Source: Aliarcobacter cryaerophilus (lineage in GTDB: Bacteria > Campylobacterota > Campylobacteria > Campylobacterales > Arcobacteraceae). Taken from it: a stretch of DNA of 64,000 nt. The notes beneath the pieces are model-generated. The model ran no database searches, was not told the DNA's origin, and saw only the letters and a program-made list of their open reading frames with translations. A program made the translations under genes and the position numbers. This document shows, in pieces, positions 9,514 through 21,087 of the stretch (the stretch's first letter is position 1; each line of letters begins with the position of its first letter). The DNA is taken from the NCBI RefSeq assembly GCF_014352935.1, contig NZ_CP060694.1:248001-312000 (forward strand), given 5' to 3'.

Positions 9514-11100
9514 TTATATTTCAGCATAAGCAACTGCAATGCTAGCTTCTAAATTATCAAGTTCGCTAATTACTTTTGAGTTTGCTTTTTCATCTATTAA
9601 AATAACTGCAAGAGCAGTTCCCTCTTTTCCACGGCTTAGTCTAAAGTCAGATATATTAATACCATTTTCACCTAAGATATTTCCAACTTTTCCAACAACA
9701 CCTGGAATATCTTTGTTTTTCATAATGATCATTTTACCTTTTGGATCAACATCAATTTTGAATCCATCAAGATCAACAACTCTTTGAACATCTTCACCAA
9801 ATACAGTTCCAGATATATTTTTTACACCTTTTGATGTAGTTATTTTAATAGTAACTTTATTTTTATATCCGCTACTATTTGTTAAAGCTTTAGTAGATAG
9901 TTCAATACCTTTCTCTTTTGCAATAAAGTTTGCACTTACATAGTTTACGCTACTTCCAGAACTAACACTTAACACTCCAACACTTGCAAAAGTTTGTAAA
10001 GAGTCAACATATTCAGATAGTTCACCCTCAGCACTTACTTCAATAGCTCTAATTTCACTTTTACTAATTTGTGCTAATAAAAATGCCATTTTTTGTGTTA
10101 ATTCAATATATGGCTTTACAAATGAAGGTATTTTACTCTCATCTATTGGAAGATTTAATGCGTTTGGATAAGATATTCCTCTAGCACTCTCTATTGCATT
10201 GTTTGCACTTTGAATAGAGATCTCTTTTTGACTCTCTTTTGTATTTGCTCCAAGGTGAGCAGTTACTGTAACATTTGGTAAATCTAATAGTGGATGAGAA
10301 GTTGCAGGCTCTTTTTTGAATACATCAATTCCAGCCATTGCAATTTTTCCATTTTTTAGGTTTTCTACTAATGCTTCTTCATTATATAATCCACCTCTAG
10401 CACAGTTTATTAATACAACTCCATCTTTCATTTTTTGAATCTCATCAAAACTAATCATATCGATAGTCTCTTTGTTTTTTGGAGTGTGAATTGTAATAAT
10501 ATCACAAGCCAAAATATCATCAAAATTTGTAGTATAAGTAATACCTAAATCTGTTGCTTTAGTGCTTGGAATATAAGGGTCATAAGTAATAACATCCATC
10601 TCAAATGCTTTTGCTCTAAGAGCAACTCTATGTCCAATATTTCCAAAACCAATAACACCTAGTTTTTTACCATAAAGCTCATTTCCATACCAATCTTCTC
10701 TTTTCCAAACTCTATCAATTTTTAATTGATTATGAGCATATGGAAATTTTCTCATACAAGATAGCATATGTGCCATTGTAAGTTCAACTGCTGCTATTGT
10801 GTTTGCAGTTGGAACATTCATAGCAATTATTCCTCTTTTACTACAACCTTCAATATCAACATTATCATAACCAACACCAGCTCGTATAATTGCTTTTAAA
10901 TTAACTGCTGCATTTAGAAATTTTTCATCAACATCTGTTGAAGATCTTGTAATTGCAACGTCTGCATCTTTTATAATATCTAATAGTTTTACTTTATCAA
11001 CGTCAGCTGCAAATACATAATTTATATCTTCAGTTTTTTCTAAAATTTTTAATCCAGCTTCGTGAATATGATCACAAACTACAATTGTTTTTTTACTCAT
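9514..11100 (-). CDS. serA: D-3-phosphoglycerate dehydrogenase
   Basis: SerA oxidises 3-phosphoglycerate to start serine synthesis. The 528-residue length matches the long form with an intervening domain and a C-terminal ACT domain. The NAD-binding motif GVIGFGNIGHRVA follows the first catalytic lobe, and the substrate arginine segment NCARGGLYNEEAL and the catalytic histidine in VTVTAHLGANTKES are present. The last 75 residues, with IPGVVGKVGNILGENGINISDF, form the ACT domain, which in the family binds serine for feedback inhibition. It lies 10 bases from rpsA. Confidence 0.96.
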   Translation of the reverse strand: MSKKTIVVCDHIHEAGLKILEKTEDINYVFAADVDKVKLLDIIKDADVAITRSSTDVDEKFLNAAVNLKAIIRAGVGYDNVDIEGCSKRGIIAMNVPTANTIAAVELTMAHMLSCMRKFPYAHNQLKIDRVWKREDWYGNELYGKKLGVIGFGNIGHRVALRAKAFEMDVITYDPYIPSTKATDLGITYTTNFDDILACDIITIHTPKNKETIDMISFDEIQKMKDGVVLINCARGGLYNEEALVENLKNGKIAMAGIDVFKKEPATSHPLLDLPNVTVTAHLGANTKESQKEISIQSANNAIESARGISYPNALNLPIDESKIPSFVKPYIELTQKMAFLLAQISKSEIRAIEVSAEGELSEYVDSLQTFASVGVLSVSSGSSVNYVSANFIAKEKGIELSTKALTNSSGYKNKVTIKITTSKGVKNISGTVFGEDVQRVVDLDGFKIDVDPKGKMIIMKNKDIPGVVGKVGNILGENGINISDFRLSRGKEGTALAVILIDEKANSKVISELDNLEASIAVAYAEI

Positions 11101-11110
11101 TAAAATATTC

Positions 11111-12766
11111 CTACTTTTTGAATTGATCTTTTATAGCATCACCCAAAGTCATAGACATATCATCATTTACAGACTTTAACATATCTCTTTCTTGTTGTTG
11201 CTCTAATCTTCTTATTGATAATCTAACTCTATTTTTTTTAGTGTCAATATTTATAACAACAGCTTCAATTTCATCACCAATTGATACTTCATCAATATTT
11301 AATGGACCAAAATCTTCAGTTCTTACAAGTCCATCTAGGTTATTTTCAAGTTTTATAAATAGACCAAAATCTTTTTTATCTTTTACAGCACCTTTTACAA
11401 TATCACCAATTTTGTATTTATCTTGAAAATCTTTTGCAGGAGAAGTAGCTATCTCTTTGATTGAAAGTGAAATATTCTCTTTTTCTCTATCAATTTTGAT
11501 AATTTTAACTTCAACTTCATCACCTTTCTTGAAAAGGTTTTTACATTTACTATTTGGTTCCCAACTAGATTCCTCATTATGAAGCAATCCATCAACATCA
11601 CCTATAGTAACAAAAGCTCCAAATTCAGTTAAAGTTGCAATTTTACCTTTTAAAACATCTCCAACTTTGTGAGAGTTTACAAATTTATTAAATGGTTTTT
11701 CTTGAAGGTTTTTTAAACTAACTCTTAATCTTTTTTGCTCAAAGTTTAGTTCAATTACTTCAACATTTATCTCATCACCAATGTTTAAAATCTCTTTTGG
11801 ATTTTTAATATTTTTATTCCATGAAAGTTCCGAAATATGTAAAAGTCCTTCTATGTCATTTCCTAAATCAACAAAAGCACCATAAGATTCAAAATTTGAA
11901 ACAGTTACAGTAATAGTATCACCAACTTCTAATCTATCTTTTATCTCTTCCCATGGATTTGATAAAGCAGCTTTAATTGATAAGCTTAAATGTTGTTTGT
12001 TTTTATCATAAGATAATACGATAACAGAAACAGTATCTCCCTCAGCGTAGTAATTTGCAGGATTTACAGGACCTTTGTAAGAGATTTCATTGTAGTTTAC
12101 AAGACCATCAATTCCACCTAAATCTACAAACATTCCATAAGAAGTAATTTTCTTAATAACACCATTTATTGGCTCTTTATTCTCTAAAATTTTAGCAATT
12201 TTGCTATCTTTTTCAGATTTACCTTCTTCTATTAATTTTTTTCTTGAAACAATAATTGAGTTTTGATTTTTATTTACTTTAATAACTTTTGCTTTTACTG
12301 TTTTTCCAATAGCACCAATAGTTTTCATGTAAGATTGAGCTAGAGGCATAAAGTATTCACAACCATCTGCATCTTCAAGAGTGAAACCACCTCTTTGTTT
12401 AACAGATACTATTTTAGCTTCAATAGTAACATCTTCAAAGTTTTCACCATGTTTAGCTATAAAGTTATTAAACTTCTCTTTTTGAAGTACTTTTTTATGT
12501 GAAATACTAGGTCTTTCACCTCTATTTCCCATAAGCATAACAGGAATTGTATCTCCAACTTTGTACTTTATCTCACCATTTGTTGTAATTTCTGATAGAG
12601 ACAATAAACCTTCAATTTTTTGTCCAACATCAACTAAAACTCTTTCAGCATTTATATCAACAATTACACCATCAACCACAGAGTTATTCTCTGATTGCTC
12701 AAAAGACTCATTTAACATTTGCTCAAAGTCAAAGTCTTCACCTAAATCTATATCTTCCATACGCAT
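11111..12766 (-). CDS. rpsA: 30S ribosomal protein S1
   Basis: S1 helps the 30S subunit bind mRNA with weak or structured leaders. The 551-residue protein contains a series of S1 RNA-binding repeats, probably six as in the family. Clear copies include GVIKKITSYGMFVDLGGIDGLV, VSNFESYGAFVDLGNDIEGLLH and KIATLTEFGAFVTIGDVDGLLH. The ATG at 12766 has GAAGG six bases upstream; a second ATG two codons on is the only close alternative. The gene leads the rpsA-serA-efp cluster and follows ispH, as in Campylobacter. Confidence 0.96.
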   Translation of the reverse strand: MRMEDIDLGEDFDFEQMLNESFEQSENNSVVDGVIVDINAERVLVDVGQKIEGLLSLSEITTNGEIKYKVGDTIPVMLMGNRGERPSISHKKVLQKEKFNNFIAKHGENFEDVTIEAKIVSVKQRGGFTLEDADGCEYFMPLAQSYMKTIGAIGKTVKAKVIKVNKNQNSIIVSRKKLIEEGKSEKDSKIAKILENKEPINGVIKKITSYGMFVDLGGIDGLVNYNEISYKGPVNPANYYAEGDTVSVIVLSYDKNKQHLSLSIKAALSNPWEEIKDRLEVGDTITVTVSNFESYGAFVDLGNDIEGLLHISELSWNKNIKNPKEILNIGDEINVEVIELNFEQKRLRVSLKNLQEKPFNKFVNSHKVGDVLKGKIATLTEFGAFVTIGDVDGLLHNEESSWEPNSKCKNLFKKGDEVEVKIIKIDREKENISLSIKEIATSPAKDFQDKYKIGDIVKGAVKDKKDFGLFIKLENNLDGLVRTEDFGPLNIDEVSIGDEIEAVVINIDTKKNRVRLSIRRLEQQQERDMLKSVNDDMSMTLGDAIKDQFKK

Positions 12767-12830
12767 TTTGTACCTTCTTTGTTTACCAGTTTATTTAAAA
12801 TAGCAAGATTGTACAAAAAAATCGCTTAAA

Positions 12831-13670
12831 TTATGGTTTAAAACTCTTTATTTTTTCATAGACTTTTTTAATAACCCAGTCAGGCGTGCTCGCACCAGCA
12901 GTAATTCCACAAAATTCCTTGTCTTTAAACCAAGAAATTTCAAGCTCTTGTTCATTTTCAATTAAATATGAATCTTTACAATTTTCAAGACAAATAGAGT
13001 GAAGTTGTTTTGTATTTGATGAACTTTTTCCACCAATTACAATCATAATATCAGCTTTTATTGAAATATCTCTAGCCGCATCTTGGTTTTCAAAAGTTGC
13101 ATCACAAATTGTATTAAAAACTCGAACCTCTTTATTTTTTAAGATAAGAGCATTTACAATCTCAAGATATGTCTCATTTTTCTTTGTAGTTTGTGCGACA
13201 CAAGCAATTTTATTATTTTTAAATTTTATATTTTTTAAATCATGGACAGATAAAATTATATGAACATCATCTAAATCATCAGCATAAGATTTTACACCTT
13301 TTACTTCAGGATGCTCAATGTCTCCAAAAATAAGAATAGAGTAACCCTCTTTAGACATATTTTTTACTATATTTTGAGGAGTTGTTACAAATGGACAAGT
13401 AGCATTTATAACTTTTTTAACACTTTTTTTAAGCTCTTTTAAATCATTTTTAGGGATACCATGAGTTCTAATAATAACAGTATCATCTGGTTTCACATCA
13501 CTTAATTGTGAATATAATCCTACGTTAAAATCTTTTTTTAATCTATTTATCTCATCTTCATTATGAATAAGTGGTCCCATAGTTGCACTATTTTCATACT
13601 TTTGTGCAATTTCTATGGCTCTTTTTACACCAAAACAAAAACCATAGCTACTTGCTAGTTCTATTTTCAA
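12831..13670 (-). CDS. ispH: 4-hydroxy-3-methylbut-2-enyl diphosphate reductase
   Basis: IspH (LytB) is the last enzyme of the MEP pathway and makes IPP and DMAPP using a [4Fe-4S] cluster. The 279 residues include the three cluster cysteines in family contexts: GFCFGVKRA (C12), NATCPFV near residue 90, and NTICDATFENQDAA near residue 186. The THGIPK segment and the KSSSNTKQL substrate-binding segment are also present. It lies 9 bases from aroA in a tightly packed operon (pheS-pheT-aroA-ispH). Confidence 0.96.
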   Translation of the reverse strand: MKIELASSYGFCFGVKRAIEIAQKYENSATMGPLIHNEDEINRLKKDFNVGLYSQLSDVKPDDTVIIRTHGIPKNDLKELKKSVKKVINATCPFVTTPQNIVKNMSKEGYSILIFGDIEHPEVKGVKSYADDLDDVHIILSVHDLKNIKFKNNKIACVAQTTKKNETYLEIVNALILKNKEVRVFNTICDATFENQDAARDISIKADIMIVIGGKSSSNTKQLHSICLENCKDSYLIENEQELEISWFKDKEFCGITAGASTPDWVIKKVYEKIKSFKP

Positions 13671-13679
13671 AATTTATCC

Positions 13680-14957
13680 TTAATACAAAGAGTCTAAAAT
13701 CTCTTTAAAGTTTGGAAAAGATGAGTTTATACACTCTACATCATCTATTTTCATATCACAATTTAATCCAGCTATTGCAAAACTCATGGCAATTCTGTGA
13801 TCTCCATAAGAGTCTATAGTTGCACTTTTTAACTCTCCACCTCTTATCTCATATCCATCTTCAAACTCTGTGAAATCAACACCACAAAGAGCTAAATTAT
13901 CAACAACTGCTTTTATTCTATCGCTCTCTTTTACTCTTAGCTCTTTTGCATTTTTTACTTTTGATGTTCCTTTTGCTAAACTCATTGCAATACTAAGAGC
14001 TGGAAGTTCATCTATTAGCCAAGATATATTTTGGCTTACTTCAACACCATTTAATTCATTTCCAATTATTTCAATATCACCAATAGGTTCATAAACATTC
14101 TCTTTTTCAATAAAGTTTACTATGGCTCCCATTTTTTTTAAAACCACATATGCTTCAACTCTTGTAGGGTTTAAAGATGCATTTTTTATTACAACTCTAG
14201 AGCCTTTTGAAATTGCAGCTGCAACCGCAAAGAAAAATCCACTAGAAGGATCTGCTGGAACAGTTATATTTAAAGGTTTTAGATGTGATGTTAGAGGTTT
14301 TATATTTATAAAACCTTCATTATCTGTAAAAATTTCTGCTCCCATACCTTTTAACATTCTCTCAGTATGGTCACGTGTAAGCTCATTCTCTTTATATTTA
14401 CTAACATTTGTGGCTCTTAGAGCTGCTAAAATCATAGCTGATTTAACTTGAGCTGAATCAACAGGAGAGATGTAAGTAAAAGGTTTTAAATACTTTTCTC
14501 CTCTTATAAATAGGGGTGCTTTGTTCCCATTCTCTCTTCCATCAATATTTGCTCCGATATTTCTTAAAGGGTCTGCAACTCTTTTCATTGGTCTACTTCG
14601 TAAATATTTATCTCCACTTAAAACAAAAGAGCCATCAACACTTGCTAATAATCCACAAAAAAGTCTCATAGCAGTTCCAGAGTTTCCACAATCAAGTACA
14701 TCATCAGGTTCACTTAAATTATCAACAGGAGTTATTTCAACACTGCTTCCGTCTCTTTTTATTTTTGCTCCTAATTGTTCTACAATTTTTAGAGTATTTA
14801 AAGTATCTTCAGCAGTTAAATAGTTTTTAATATACGAAGTTTTATTTGAAAATAGTGAAAACATTGCACATCTATGAGATATTGATTTATCGCTTGCAAT
14901 ATTTTCTATAACAACATCAAAAGGCTTATTTAATCTTTTTATATTAAAACTTGACAT
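13680..14957 (-). CDS. aroA: 3-phosphoshikimate 1-carboxyvinyltransferase (EPSP synthase)
   Basis: AroA joins shikimate-3-phosphate and PEP in the sixth step of aromatic amino acid synthesis. At 425 residues it is normal length. The N-terminal [10 protein letters not shown] lysine-arginine motif, the [12 protein letters not shown] loop near residue 90, and the C-terminal RVKESDRI and DHRIAMSFA motifs are all recognisable. It sits between pheT and ispH with gaps of about 10 bases on each side. Confidence 0.97.
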   Translation of the reverse strand: MSSFNIKRLNKPFDVVIENIASDKSISHRCAMFSLFSNKTSYIKNYLTAEDTLNTLKIVEQLGAKIKRDGSSVEITPVDNLSEPDDVLDCGNSGTAMRLFCGLLASVDGSFVLSGDKYLRSRPMKRVADPLRNIGANIDGRENGNKAPLFIRGEKYLKPFTYISPVDSAQVKSAMILAALRATNVSKYKENELTRDHTERMLKGMGAEIFTDNEGFINIKPLTSHLKPLNITVPADPSSGFFFAVAAAISKGSRVVIKNASLNPTRVEAYVVLKKMGAIVNFIEKENVYEPIGDIEIIGNELNGVEVSQNISWLIDELPALSIAMSLAKGTSKVKNAKELRVKESDRIKAVVDNLALCGVDFTEFEDGYEIRGGELKSATIDSYGDHRIAMSFAIAGLNCDMKIDDVECINSSFPNFKEILDSLY

Positions 14958-14966
14958 ATTTTTCCC

Positions 14967-17288
14967 TTATCTTAAAGTAATATTTAATTTCTCTTTTAAA
15001 GCATCTAAAATTGAGTTTATAACTTGATTTATATCTTCATCTTCAAGTGTTTTATCATCACTTTGAAGAGTAAATCTAATAGTTAAACTCTCATTTTCTC
15101 CTAATTTTTCATCACTATATATATCAATTAAGTTATATTGCTTAATTAGATTATTATTTAGCGAATTTATAACCTTTTTAATCTCTTTAAACTCTAAAGT
15201 TTTTGGAGCAATTATGCTTAAATCTTTTCTAGAAGCTTGAAACTTAGAGTAAGAAGAAGCTTTTACTAAACTGTTTTTTAAACTATCAAAATCTATTTGC
15301 GCAAAAAAAGTGTCACTTAAATCGAAATCAGATTCAACACTTGGATGAAGCTTAGATATAAATCCTGATATTTTTCCATCTATTAAAATATTTGCACTTT
15401 GATAAGGATGAATAAATTTATTATCAATATTTGTCATAGGTTCAAGTTCAAACTCTCCAATAGTATTTAAAACTTTTTTTGCAAATGAGAAAAAGTCTAT
15501 ATTTTTTGGTTTTCCTGAATTGCTTACATCTTCTAAAGATGAAGCTCCACTATGAACAAACGCAATTTTTTTACTTTCAACTCTATTTTCATCAAAAATA
15601 GTTCCAATTTCAAAAAAACTAGCACTTCTTGCACCTGTTTTAAAATTATTTGAACAAGCTTCAACAAGATTTAAAAGTAGGGTAGTTCTATAAGTATTTA
15701 ACTCTTTTACAATTGGATTAATCAAATCTAAATCATCTTTTACAGTTTTAAAACCATATTTTTCTAAATTTTCTTTTGAAGAAAAAACATATGTTAATGT
15801 TTCAAAAAATCCATTTTCAATAGCTTTGTATCTTAATTTATTCTTTTTTTGTAAATCCAAACTAGTTTTATTTACTCTATTTACTTCATCGATAGCCAAA
15901 GGTTTTGAAATAATATTATCAATTCCAACCATTCTTATAACTTCTTCAGCAATATCAGCGATATTTTTAATATCATGTCTATAGTGTGGAACTTTAATCA
16001 ATAAAATATCATCCACAGACTCTTTTATTTCAAACTCTAAAGAAGTCAAAATTCTCTCTATCTCAATTTTTTCTATATCTTGTCCAATAATAGAGTTTAT
16101 ATTTTTTACACTAATACTAAGAGTTATTTTTTCAATATCTTCCAAAAACTCTTTTGCTCCTGAGTATATAGTTGCCCCCATTTTAGAAGCAAAACTAGAA
16201 AAATAATTAACGCCATAGCTTAAATCAGGATTACTACCTCTTGATGCTTTGTAGAATATATCTCCTGTTTTTATCTTTGCGTCAAAAACTCTTTTTGATA
16301 TAATTTCAGGGTTTATATAAGATGCTTCAAGCAGAAAATCATTTGAATTTTCACTAAAATCTTTTTGATCTACACATATTTGACTTAGACAATTTGTACT
16401 AGAATAAGAGCAATCAAAACCTTTTTCATTTTTTCTTAAATCTAAAACACTAAGTTCATTTTTTAAAACAAAATCTTCTCTAGGATAGGCATTTAAAATA
16501 ACACCAACACAGTGAGTTGCATAAATAAGTGAGTTTTTAATATTGTGATTTTCTTTAAATTTACCAATTAAAGCAACTCTTAGATTTGTTATCAAATCTA
16601 GTTTGAAACCAGAAAAATCTATTGCCTTATATGCTAAAAAAGTATCTATATTTGAACTATTTATCTCAAATATTTGACCAATACTAAGCTCGTGACTATT
16701 TATATTTTTATCTAATTCTATTAAAGGTAAATCATAAAAAGCTGCTAACTCTCTAGCAACTCCTAAAATACTTAAGCAGTCACCTCTGTTTGGAGTAAGA
16801 CCAATTTCTATAATGTCATCATTTAAACTAGGGTAATTTTTTAACTCTTTTCCTAAGATGAGCTCACCTATAGAGTTATCTAAAACCATAATTCCATCAT
16901 TTAATTTTGGAAGTCCTAATTCTGTTGATGAGCAAATCATTCCATTTGATTCTACTCCTCTTAGTTTTGCCGCTTTGATTTTAAAATCATTTCCTAAAAT
17001 AGCTCCAATAGTAGCAACTGCAACAGTTTGTCCAGCTTCTACGTTTGAAGCTCCACAAACAATTTGAGTAACTTCATCCCCTAAATCAACTTGACAAACA
17101 TTTAATTTGTCCGCATCTGGATGTTTTTCTTTACTTAAAACTTTTGCAACAACAACTTTTGAAGCAATACTCTTTTTTTCTACACTATCAACTTCTAAAC
17201 CAATGCTATTTAATGTTTTGCAAATTTCATCTGTGCTTATATTTGATATATTTATAAACTCTTCTAGCCATCTTCTTGTAATTATCAT
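14967..17288 (-). CDS. pheT: phenylalanyl-tRNA synthetase beta subunit
   Basis: PheT is the larger subunit of the alpha2-beta2 enzyme that charges tRNA-Phe. The 773-residue chain shows the N-terminal tRNA-binding OB-fold domain ([35 protein letters not shown]), the B3/B4 editing region, B5, the synthetase-like core, and the C-terminal anticodon-binding fold ([13 protein letters not shown]). It overlaps pheS by 4 bases, consistent with equal production of the two subunits. Confidence 0.97.
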   Translation of the reverse strand: MIITRRWLEEFINISNISTDEICKTLNSIGLEVDSVEKKSIASKVVVAKVLSKEKHPDADKLNVCQVDLGDEVTQIVCGASNVEAGQTVAVATIGAILGNDFKIKAAKLRGVESNGMICSSTELGLPKLNDGIMVLDNSIGELILGKELKNYPSLNDDIIEIGLTPNRGDCLSILGVARELAAFYDLPLIELDKNINSHELSIGQIFEINSSNIDTFLAYKAIDFSGFKLDLITNLRVALIGKFKENHNIKNSLIYATHCVGVILNAYPREDFVLKNELSVLDLRKNEKGFDCSYSSTNCLSQICVDQKDFSENSNDFLLEASYINPEIISKRVFDAKIKTGDIFYKASRGSNPDLSYGVNYFSSFASKMGATIYSGAKEFLEDIEKITLSISVKNINSIIGQDIEKIEIERILTSLEFEIKESVDDILLIKVPHYRHDIKNIADIAEEVIRMVGIDNIISKPLAIDEVNRVNKTSLDLQKKNKLRYKAIENGFFETLTYVFSSKENLEKYGFKTVKDDLDLINPIVKELNTYRTTLLLNLVEACSNNFKTGARSASFFEIGTIFDENRVESKKIAFVHSGASSLEDVSNSGKPKNIDFFSFAKKVLNTIGEFELEPMTNIDNKFIHPYQSANILIDGKISGFISKLHPSVESDFDLSDTFFAQIDFDSLKNSLVKASSYSKFQASRKDLSIIAPKTLEFKEIKKVINSLNNNLIKQYNLIDIYSDEKLGENESLTIRFTLQSDDKTLEDEDINQVINSILDALKEKLNITLR

Positions 17289-18277
17289 TTAAATTGTCCT
17301 AATAGTCTTGTATCACTCTCAAATAGAGATCTTAAATCCCCAATACTATGAATTAGCATAGCAAATCTTTCTATTCCTAAACCAAATGCATAACCTGATT
17401 TATCTTTATATCCAACAGCATCAAAAACATTTTGATCTACAACACCACATCCTAAAACTTCAAGCCATCCTGTTTGTGAACATACACGGCAACCACTTCC
17501 TTTGCAAAAAACACATGAAATATCAACTTCAGCAGAAGGTTCTGTAAATGGGAAATATGAAGGTCTAAATCTAACTTCAACTTCTCCAAACATGTGTTGT
17601 AAAAATTCAACTAAAACATGTTTTAAATTTGCAAATGAGATTTTATCTGCTTCATCTACAACTAAAGCTTCAATTTGATGAAACATTGGAGTGTGAGTGA
17701 TATCAAAATCTCTTCTAAAAACAGTTCCTGGAGCGATCATTCTTATAGGAGCTTTTTGACTTAGCATTGTTCTTATTTGAACAGGAGAAGTATGTGTTCT
17801 TAAAAGTGTATAATCTTTGTTGTAAAAAGTATCTGCCATATCTCGCGCTGGATGATATTCAGGTAGGTTTAGTGCTTGAAAATTATGAAAATCATCTTCT
17901 ACTAGTGGACCTTCTTCAACCGTAAAATTAAGGTTTAAAAAGTAGTTAATAATTCTATTCATTGTCTCTGCAACTGGGTGAGCAGCACCACAACTAAGTT
18001 CGTTATTAAACTTTGTAACATCAATTTTTTCAGATTGTAATTTTTTGTCTAAAGCAATTACTTCTAGTTCTACTTTTTTGCTATCTAAAGCTCTTGTTAT
18101 TTCATCTTTTTGTCTATTTAGATTTTCTGCAAATGATTTTTTATCATCAGCTGGAATATCCTTCATTTTTGCAAATTCTATAGTCAAAACTCCCTTCTTA
18201 CCAAGGGTATCAACTCTTAAACTCTCCAGTTCTTCAAGTGTTGAAGCAGATTCGATTTTCTTTATCCAAAGTTCCAA
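17285..18277 (-). CDS. pheS: phenylalanyl-tRNA synthetase alpha subunit
   Basis: PheS carries the catalytic class II core. The 330 residues have an N-terminal coiled coil followed by motif 2 ([25 protein letters not shown]) and motif 3 near the C-terminus ([12 protein letters not shown]). [13 protein letters not shown] cysteine cluster near residue 255 is typical of the bacterial alpha subunit. It is the first gene of the leftward pheS-pheT-aroA-ispH run and is divergent from the HIT gene. I see no leader peptide or attenuator in the 126-base gap. Confidence 0.97.
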   Translation of the reverse strand: MELWIKKIESASTLEELESLRVDTLGKKGVLTIEFAKMKDIPADDKKSFAENLNRQKDEITRALDSKKVELEVIALDKKLQSEKIDVTKFNNELSCGAAHPVAETMNRIINYFLNLNFTVEEGPLVEDDFHNFQALNLPEYHPARDMADTFYNKDYTLLRTHTSPVQIRTMLSQKAPIRMIAPGTVFRRDFDITHTPMFHQIEALVVDEADKISFANLKHVLVEFLQHMFGEVEVRFRPSYFPFTEPSAEVDISCVFCKGSGCRVCSQTGWLEVLGCGVVDQNVFDAVGYKDKSGYAFGLGIERFAMLIHSIGDLRSLFESDTRLLGQFK

Positions 18278-18371
18278 TTTTTATTCCTAATCTCTAATTT
18301 ATTTTTTACAAAATATTTATTTATAATCTCTCAAAGTTGCGATTATACCTAATTTTTTATTAGAGTTTGGT

Positions 18372-18377
18372 TATAAT
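18372..18377 (+). promoter_or_regulatory. -10 element for the HIT gene
   Basis: TATAAT sits 26 bases before the ATG at 18404, with AAGGAG in the correct place between them. The -35 region is AT-rich without a clear hexamer, as is usual for sigma-70 promoters in Campylobacterota. Confidence 0.5.
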
Positions 18378-18403
18378 TTATTATAAAAAATCAAGGAGAA
18401 AAT

Positions 18404-18748
18404 ATGTGCATTTTTTGCAAAATTGTAAATAAAGAGATACCCAGCAATATTGTATTAGAAGATGATAATTTTTTAGCTTTTCATGATATAAATCCTACAA
18501 GAAAGATTCATGTTTTAGTGATTCCAAAGTCTCATTATGATTCATTTGAAGATACTCCATCTGATATTATGTCTGATTTAAGTAGTTTTATAAAAAAAGT
18601 TACAAAAGAGTTAAGAATAGATAAAAGTGGATATAGAATGATTACAAATATTGGAAATGATGGTGGGCAAGAGGTACCACACTTACATTTTCATTTAATT
18701 GGTGGTGAAAAAGTTGGAAGATTAGTTAGGGACAAAAACGATTTATAA
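18404..18748 (+). CDS. HIT-family nucleotide hydrolase
   Basis: A 114-residue histidine-triad protein. The catalytic motif HLHFHLIGG is near the C-terminus, with the family's N-terminal CIFCKIVNKEIPS, where the two cysteines may bind zinc. HIT hydrolases cleave phosphoramidates such as AMP-lysine or adenosine-phosphoramidate; the natural substrate is not known for this group. The gene is next to pheS in Campylobacter as well. It faces accA, with a hairpin between the two genes. Confidence 0.93.
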   Translation: MCIFCKIVNKEIPSNIVLEDDNFLAFHDINPTRKIHVLVIPKSHYDSFEDTPSDIMSDLSSFIKKVTKELRIDKSGYRMITNIGNDGGQEVPHLHFHLIGGEKVGRLVRDKNDL

Positions 18749-18770
18749 GATAAACTAAAAAGTTTATCTT
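18747..18770. terminator. hairpin between convergent HIT gene and accA
   Basis: A 10-bp perfect stem (AAGATAAACT with AGTTTATCTT) with an AAAA loop overlaps the HIT stop codon. The T-tract is short (ATTTATT on +), so it is a modest terminator for both convergent genes. Confidence 0.6.
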
Positions 18771-18775
18771 ATTTA

Positions 18776-19711
18776 TTACTCAGAAAAAGATCCCAAATTC
18801 ATAATTTTTTGATATTTTTTCTCTTGTCTCTCTTGTGGAGTTAGTTTTTTAAGCTCTTCAACCGAGTTTAAAAAATACTCTTTTAAAGCCATATAAGCTT
18901 CATCTTTATTTCTATGAGCACCAATTAGAGGCTCATTTATAACATCATCTATTAGATTTTGTTGCTTTAGATTTTCAGCTGTAATTTTAAGTGCTTGTGC
19001 TGCTGTTTCAACTTTTGATGGGTCATTCCATAAAATAGCACTACAACCCTCAGGTGATATAACAGCATATACAGAATATCTCATCATAGCAAGCTTATCA
19101 GCAACAGATATAGCTAAAGCTCCACCACTACCACCTTCTCCAATTACAACTGAAACTGTTGGAGTTGTAAAATTTGCAAATTCATAAAGATTTTTTGCAA
19201 TTGCTTCACTTTGATTTCTCTCTTCAGCTCCAAGCCCTGGATATGCACCTGGAGTATCAACTAACATAAGAATCGGAATTTGAAATTTTTCTGCTATTTG
19301 TGCAGCTCTTAAAGCTTTTCTATAACCTTCAGGACTAGGCATTCCAAAGTTTCTTTTTAGTTTCTCTTTTGTTCCCCGACCCTTTTGCTCACCAATTACT
19401 AAAGTTTTTTGAGTTCCAATAAAACCTAAATAACAAACAATTGCATTATCATCTACAAAGTGTCTATCTCCATGAATTTCGTAAGCATTTGATAAAATAG
19501 CATTTATATAATCAAGTGCATAAGGTCTGTCTGGATGACGTGCAAGTTGAAGCTTTTGATAATCATTTAAATTTTTAAAAGTTTTTTCAACCTCTTTTTC
19601 AAGTTTTTTATTTAATATTTCAACAGCAGCTTCATCCGATTTTGTTTTTGCAATTATTATATCTTCTTCAATTTTCTTTATTTTTTCTTCAAATTCTAAG
19701 TAAGTAGCCAA
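18776..19711 (-). CDS. accA: acetyl-CoA carboxylase carboxyltransferase alpha subunit
   Basis: AccA is one half of the carboxyltransferase that makes malonyl-CoA, the committed step of fatty acid synthesis. The 311-residue protein has the N-terminal helical region ([14 protein letters not shown]...[22 protein letters not shown]) and the crotonase-fold core with [21 protein letters not shown] and [11 protein letters not shown]. It lies downstream of fabF, as in Campylobacter. accD is not in this window. Confidence 0.97.
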   Translation of the reverse strand: MATYLEFEEKIKKIEEDIIIAKTKSDEAAVEILNKKLEKEVEKTFKNLNDYQKLQLARHPDRPYALDYINAILSNAYEIHGDRHFVDDNAIVCYLGFIGTQKTLVIGEQKGRGTKEKLKRNFGMPSPEGYRKALRAAQIAEKFQIPILMLVDTPGAYPGLGAEERNQSEAIAKNLYEFANFTTPTVSVVIGEGGSGGALAISVADKLAMMRYSVYAVISPEGCSAILWNDPSKVETAAQALKITAENLKQQNLIDDVINEPLIGAHRNKDEAYMALKEYFLNSVEELKKLTPQERQEKKYQKIMNLGSFSE

Positions 19712-19727
19712 TATTTTTCCTTAATAA

Positions 19728-19747
19728 AAAGGGTAGCAATACCCTTT
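19728..19747 (-). terminator. hairpin with T-tail between fabF and accA
   Basis: On the minus strand an 8-bp stem (AAAGGGTA with TACCCTTT) with a 4-base loop is followed by TTTTTATT. It sits only 17 bases before the accA start, so it may act as a partial terminator that lowers accA expression relative to fabF. Confidence 0.6.
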
Positions 19748-19758
19748 AAGGTTTAGAT

Positions 19759-21018
19759 TTATTTTGTAAATTTTTTAAAAATTACTGAACCGTTTGTTCC
19801 ACCAAAACCAAAGTTATTTGACATAACAGTTGTTAAATCAACTTTTCTAGCAACATTTGGAACAACATCCAAATCACATTCTGGATCTTGGTTTTCAACA
19901 TTTATTGTAGGAGGAATAACACCTTCATTTAAAGCTTTAATAGCCATAATAGCTTCAATAGCTCCAGCAGCACCTAAACAGTGACCAATTTGACCCTTTG
20001 TAGATGATACAGGAGGGCAGTTATCTTTTCCATTAAAAAGTTCTTTAATAGCAGCTGTCTCATTTTTATCTCCAACTGGAGTTGAAGTTCCATGAGTATT
20101 TATATAGTCAATTTTTGGATACTCTCCAGTTAACTCTTTTGCCATTTCAAATGCAGCTCTCATAGCTCTTAAAGGACCATCTATTACAGGTGAAGTGATA
20201 TGATTTGCATCACCACTCTCTCCAAAACCAATAATTTCACAATATATTTTTGCATTTCTAGCTATTGCACTATCAAGAGTTTCAAGAACTAAAGCACCAG
20301 CTCCTTCACCCATTACAAATCCATCTCTATCTATATCAAAAGGTCTTGAAGATTTTTTAGGGTCATCATTTCTAGTAGATAATGCTTTCATAGCAGCAAA
20401 ACCACCAACACCAGCTCCACAAATAGCACTTTCAGCCCCAACAACTAAAATTCTATCAGCTCCACCTAAAACAATTGTTTTCATAGCATCATTCAATGCA
20501 TGAGTTGAAGCAGCACAAGCAGTAACATGGCTTAAAGATGGACCTTTTAAATTATGTTCAATAGAGATAAACCCACTTAGCATATTTGCTAAAGATGATG
20601 GTATAAAAAATGGAGATATTTTTCTTGAACCTTTTGTGTCACAAATTGTAGAATTTTTTTGAATTGTACTTAATCCACCAATTCCAGAACCTGAAATTAT
20701 TCCAAATCTATTTGCTATTGAATCATCTACTTTTTTATTTTCACTTGTAACAAAACCACTATCAATCATAGCTTCTAAAGCTGCTTTTATACCTAATTGA
20801 ATAAATCTATCAGCTTTTTTAACCTCTTTTTTATCCATTACAGTTTCAGGATCAAAATTTTTTACTTCACCTGCAATTTGAACTGAAAAATCAGTTGTAT
20901 CAAACAGTGTAATTTTATCAATTCCGCAAACACCGTTTACAACGGCATCAAAAGATTCGTTTACACTATGTCCAGTAGAATTTATAGTACCTAATCCTGT
21001 AATAACAACTCTTTTCAT
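19759..21018 (-). CDS. fabF: 3-oxoacyl-[acyl-carrier-protein] synthase II
   Basis: FabF condenses malonyl-ACP with acyl-ACP in chain elongation. The 419 residues carry the Cys-His-His triad: cysteine in VTACAASTHAL (about residue 167), histidine in NTHGTSTPVGD, and histidine in GQIGHCLGAAGA. The C-terminal NNFGFGGTNGS loop is typical. It follows acpP by about 110 bases in the fabG-acpP-fabF-accA cluster, the expected order for Campylobacterota. Confidence 0.97.
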   Translation of the reverse strand: MKRVVITGLGTINSTGHSVNESFDAVVNGVCGIDKITLFDTTDFSVQIAGEVKNFDPETVMDKKEVKKADRFIQLGIKAALEAMIDSGFVTSENKKVDDSIANRFGIISGSGIGGLSTIQKNSTICDTKGSRKISPFFIPSSLANMLSGFISIEHNLKGPSLSHVTACAASTHALNDAMKTIVLGGADRILVVGAESAICGAGVGGFAAMKALSTRNDDPKKSSRPFDIDRDGFVMGEGAGALVLETLDSAIARNAKIYCEIIGFGESGDANHITSPVIDGPLRAMRAAFEMAKELTGEYPKIDYINTHGTSTPVGDKNETAAIKELFNGKDNCPPVSSTKGQIGHCLGAAGAIEAIMAIKALNEGVIPPTINVENQDPECDLDVVPNVARKVDLTTVMSNNFGFGGTNGSVIFKKFTK

Positions 21019-21087
21019 CTAATAATGCTCCAATATTTTATTTAAACTATTCAATTTTTAAATTAAAAAACTCAATAATAAAAACAA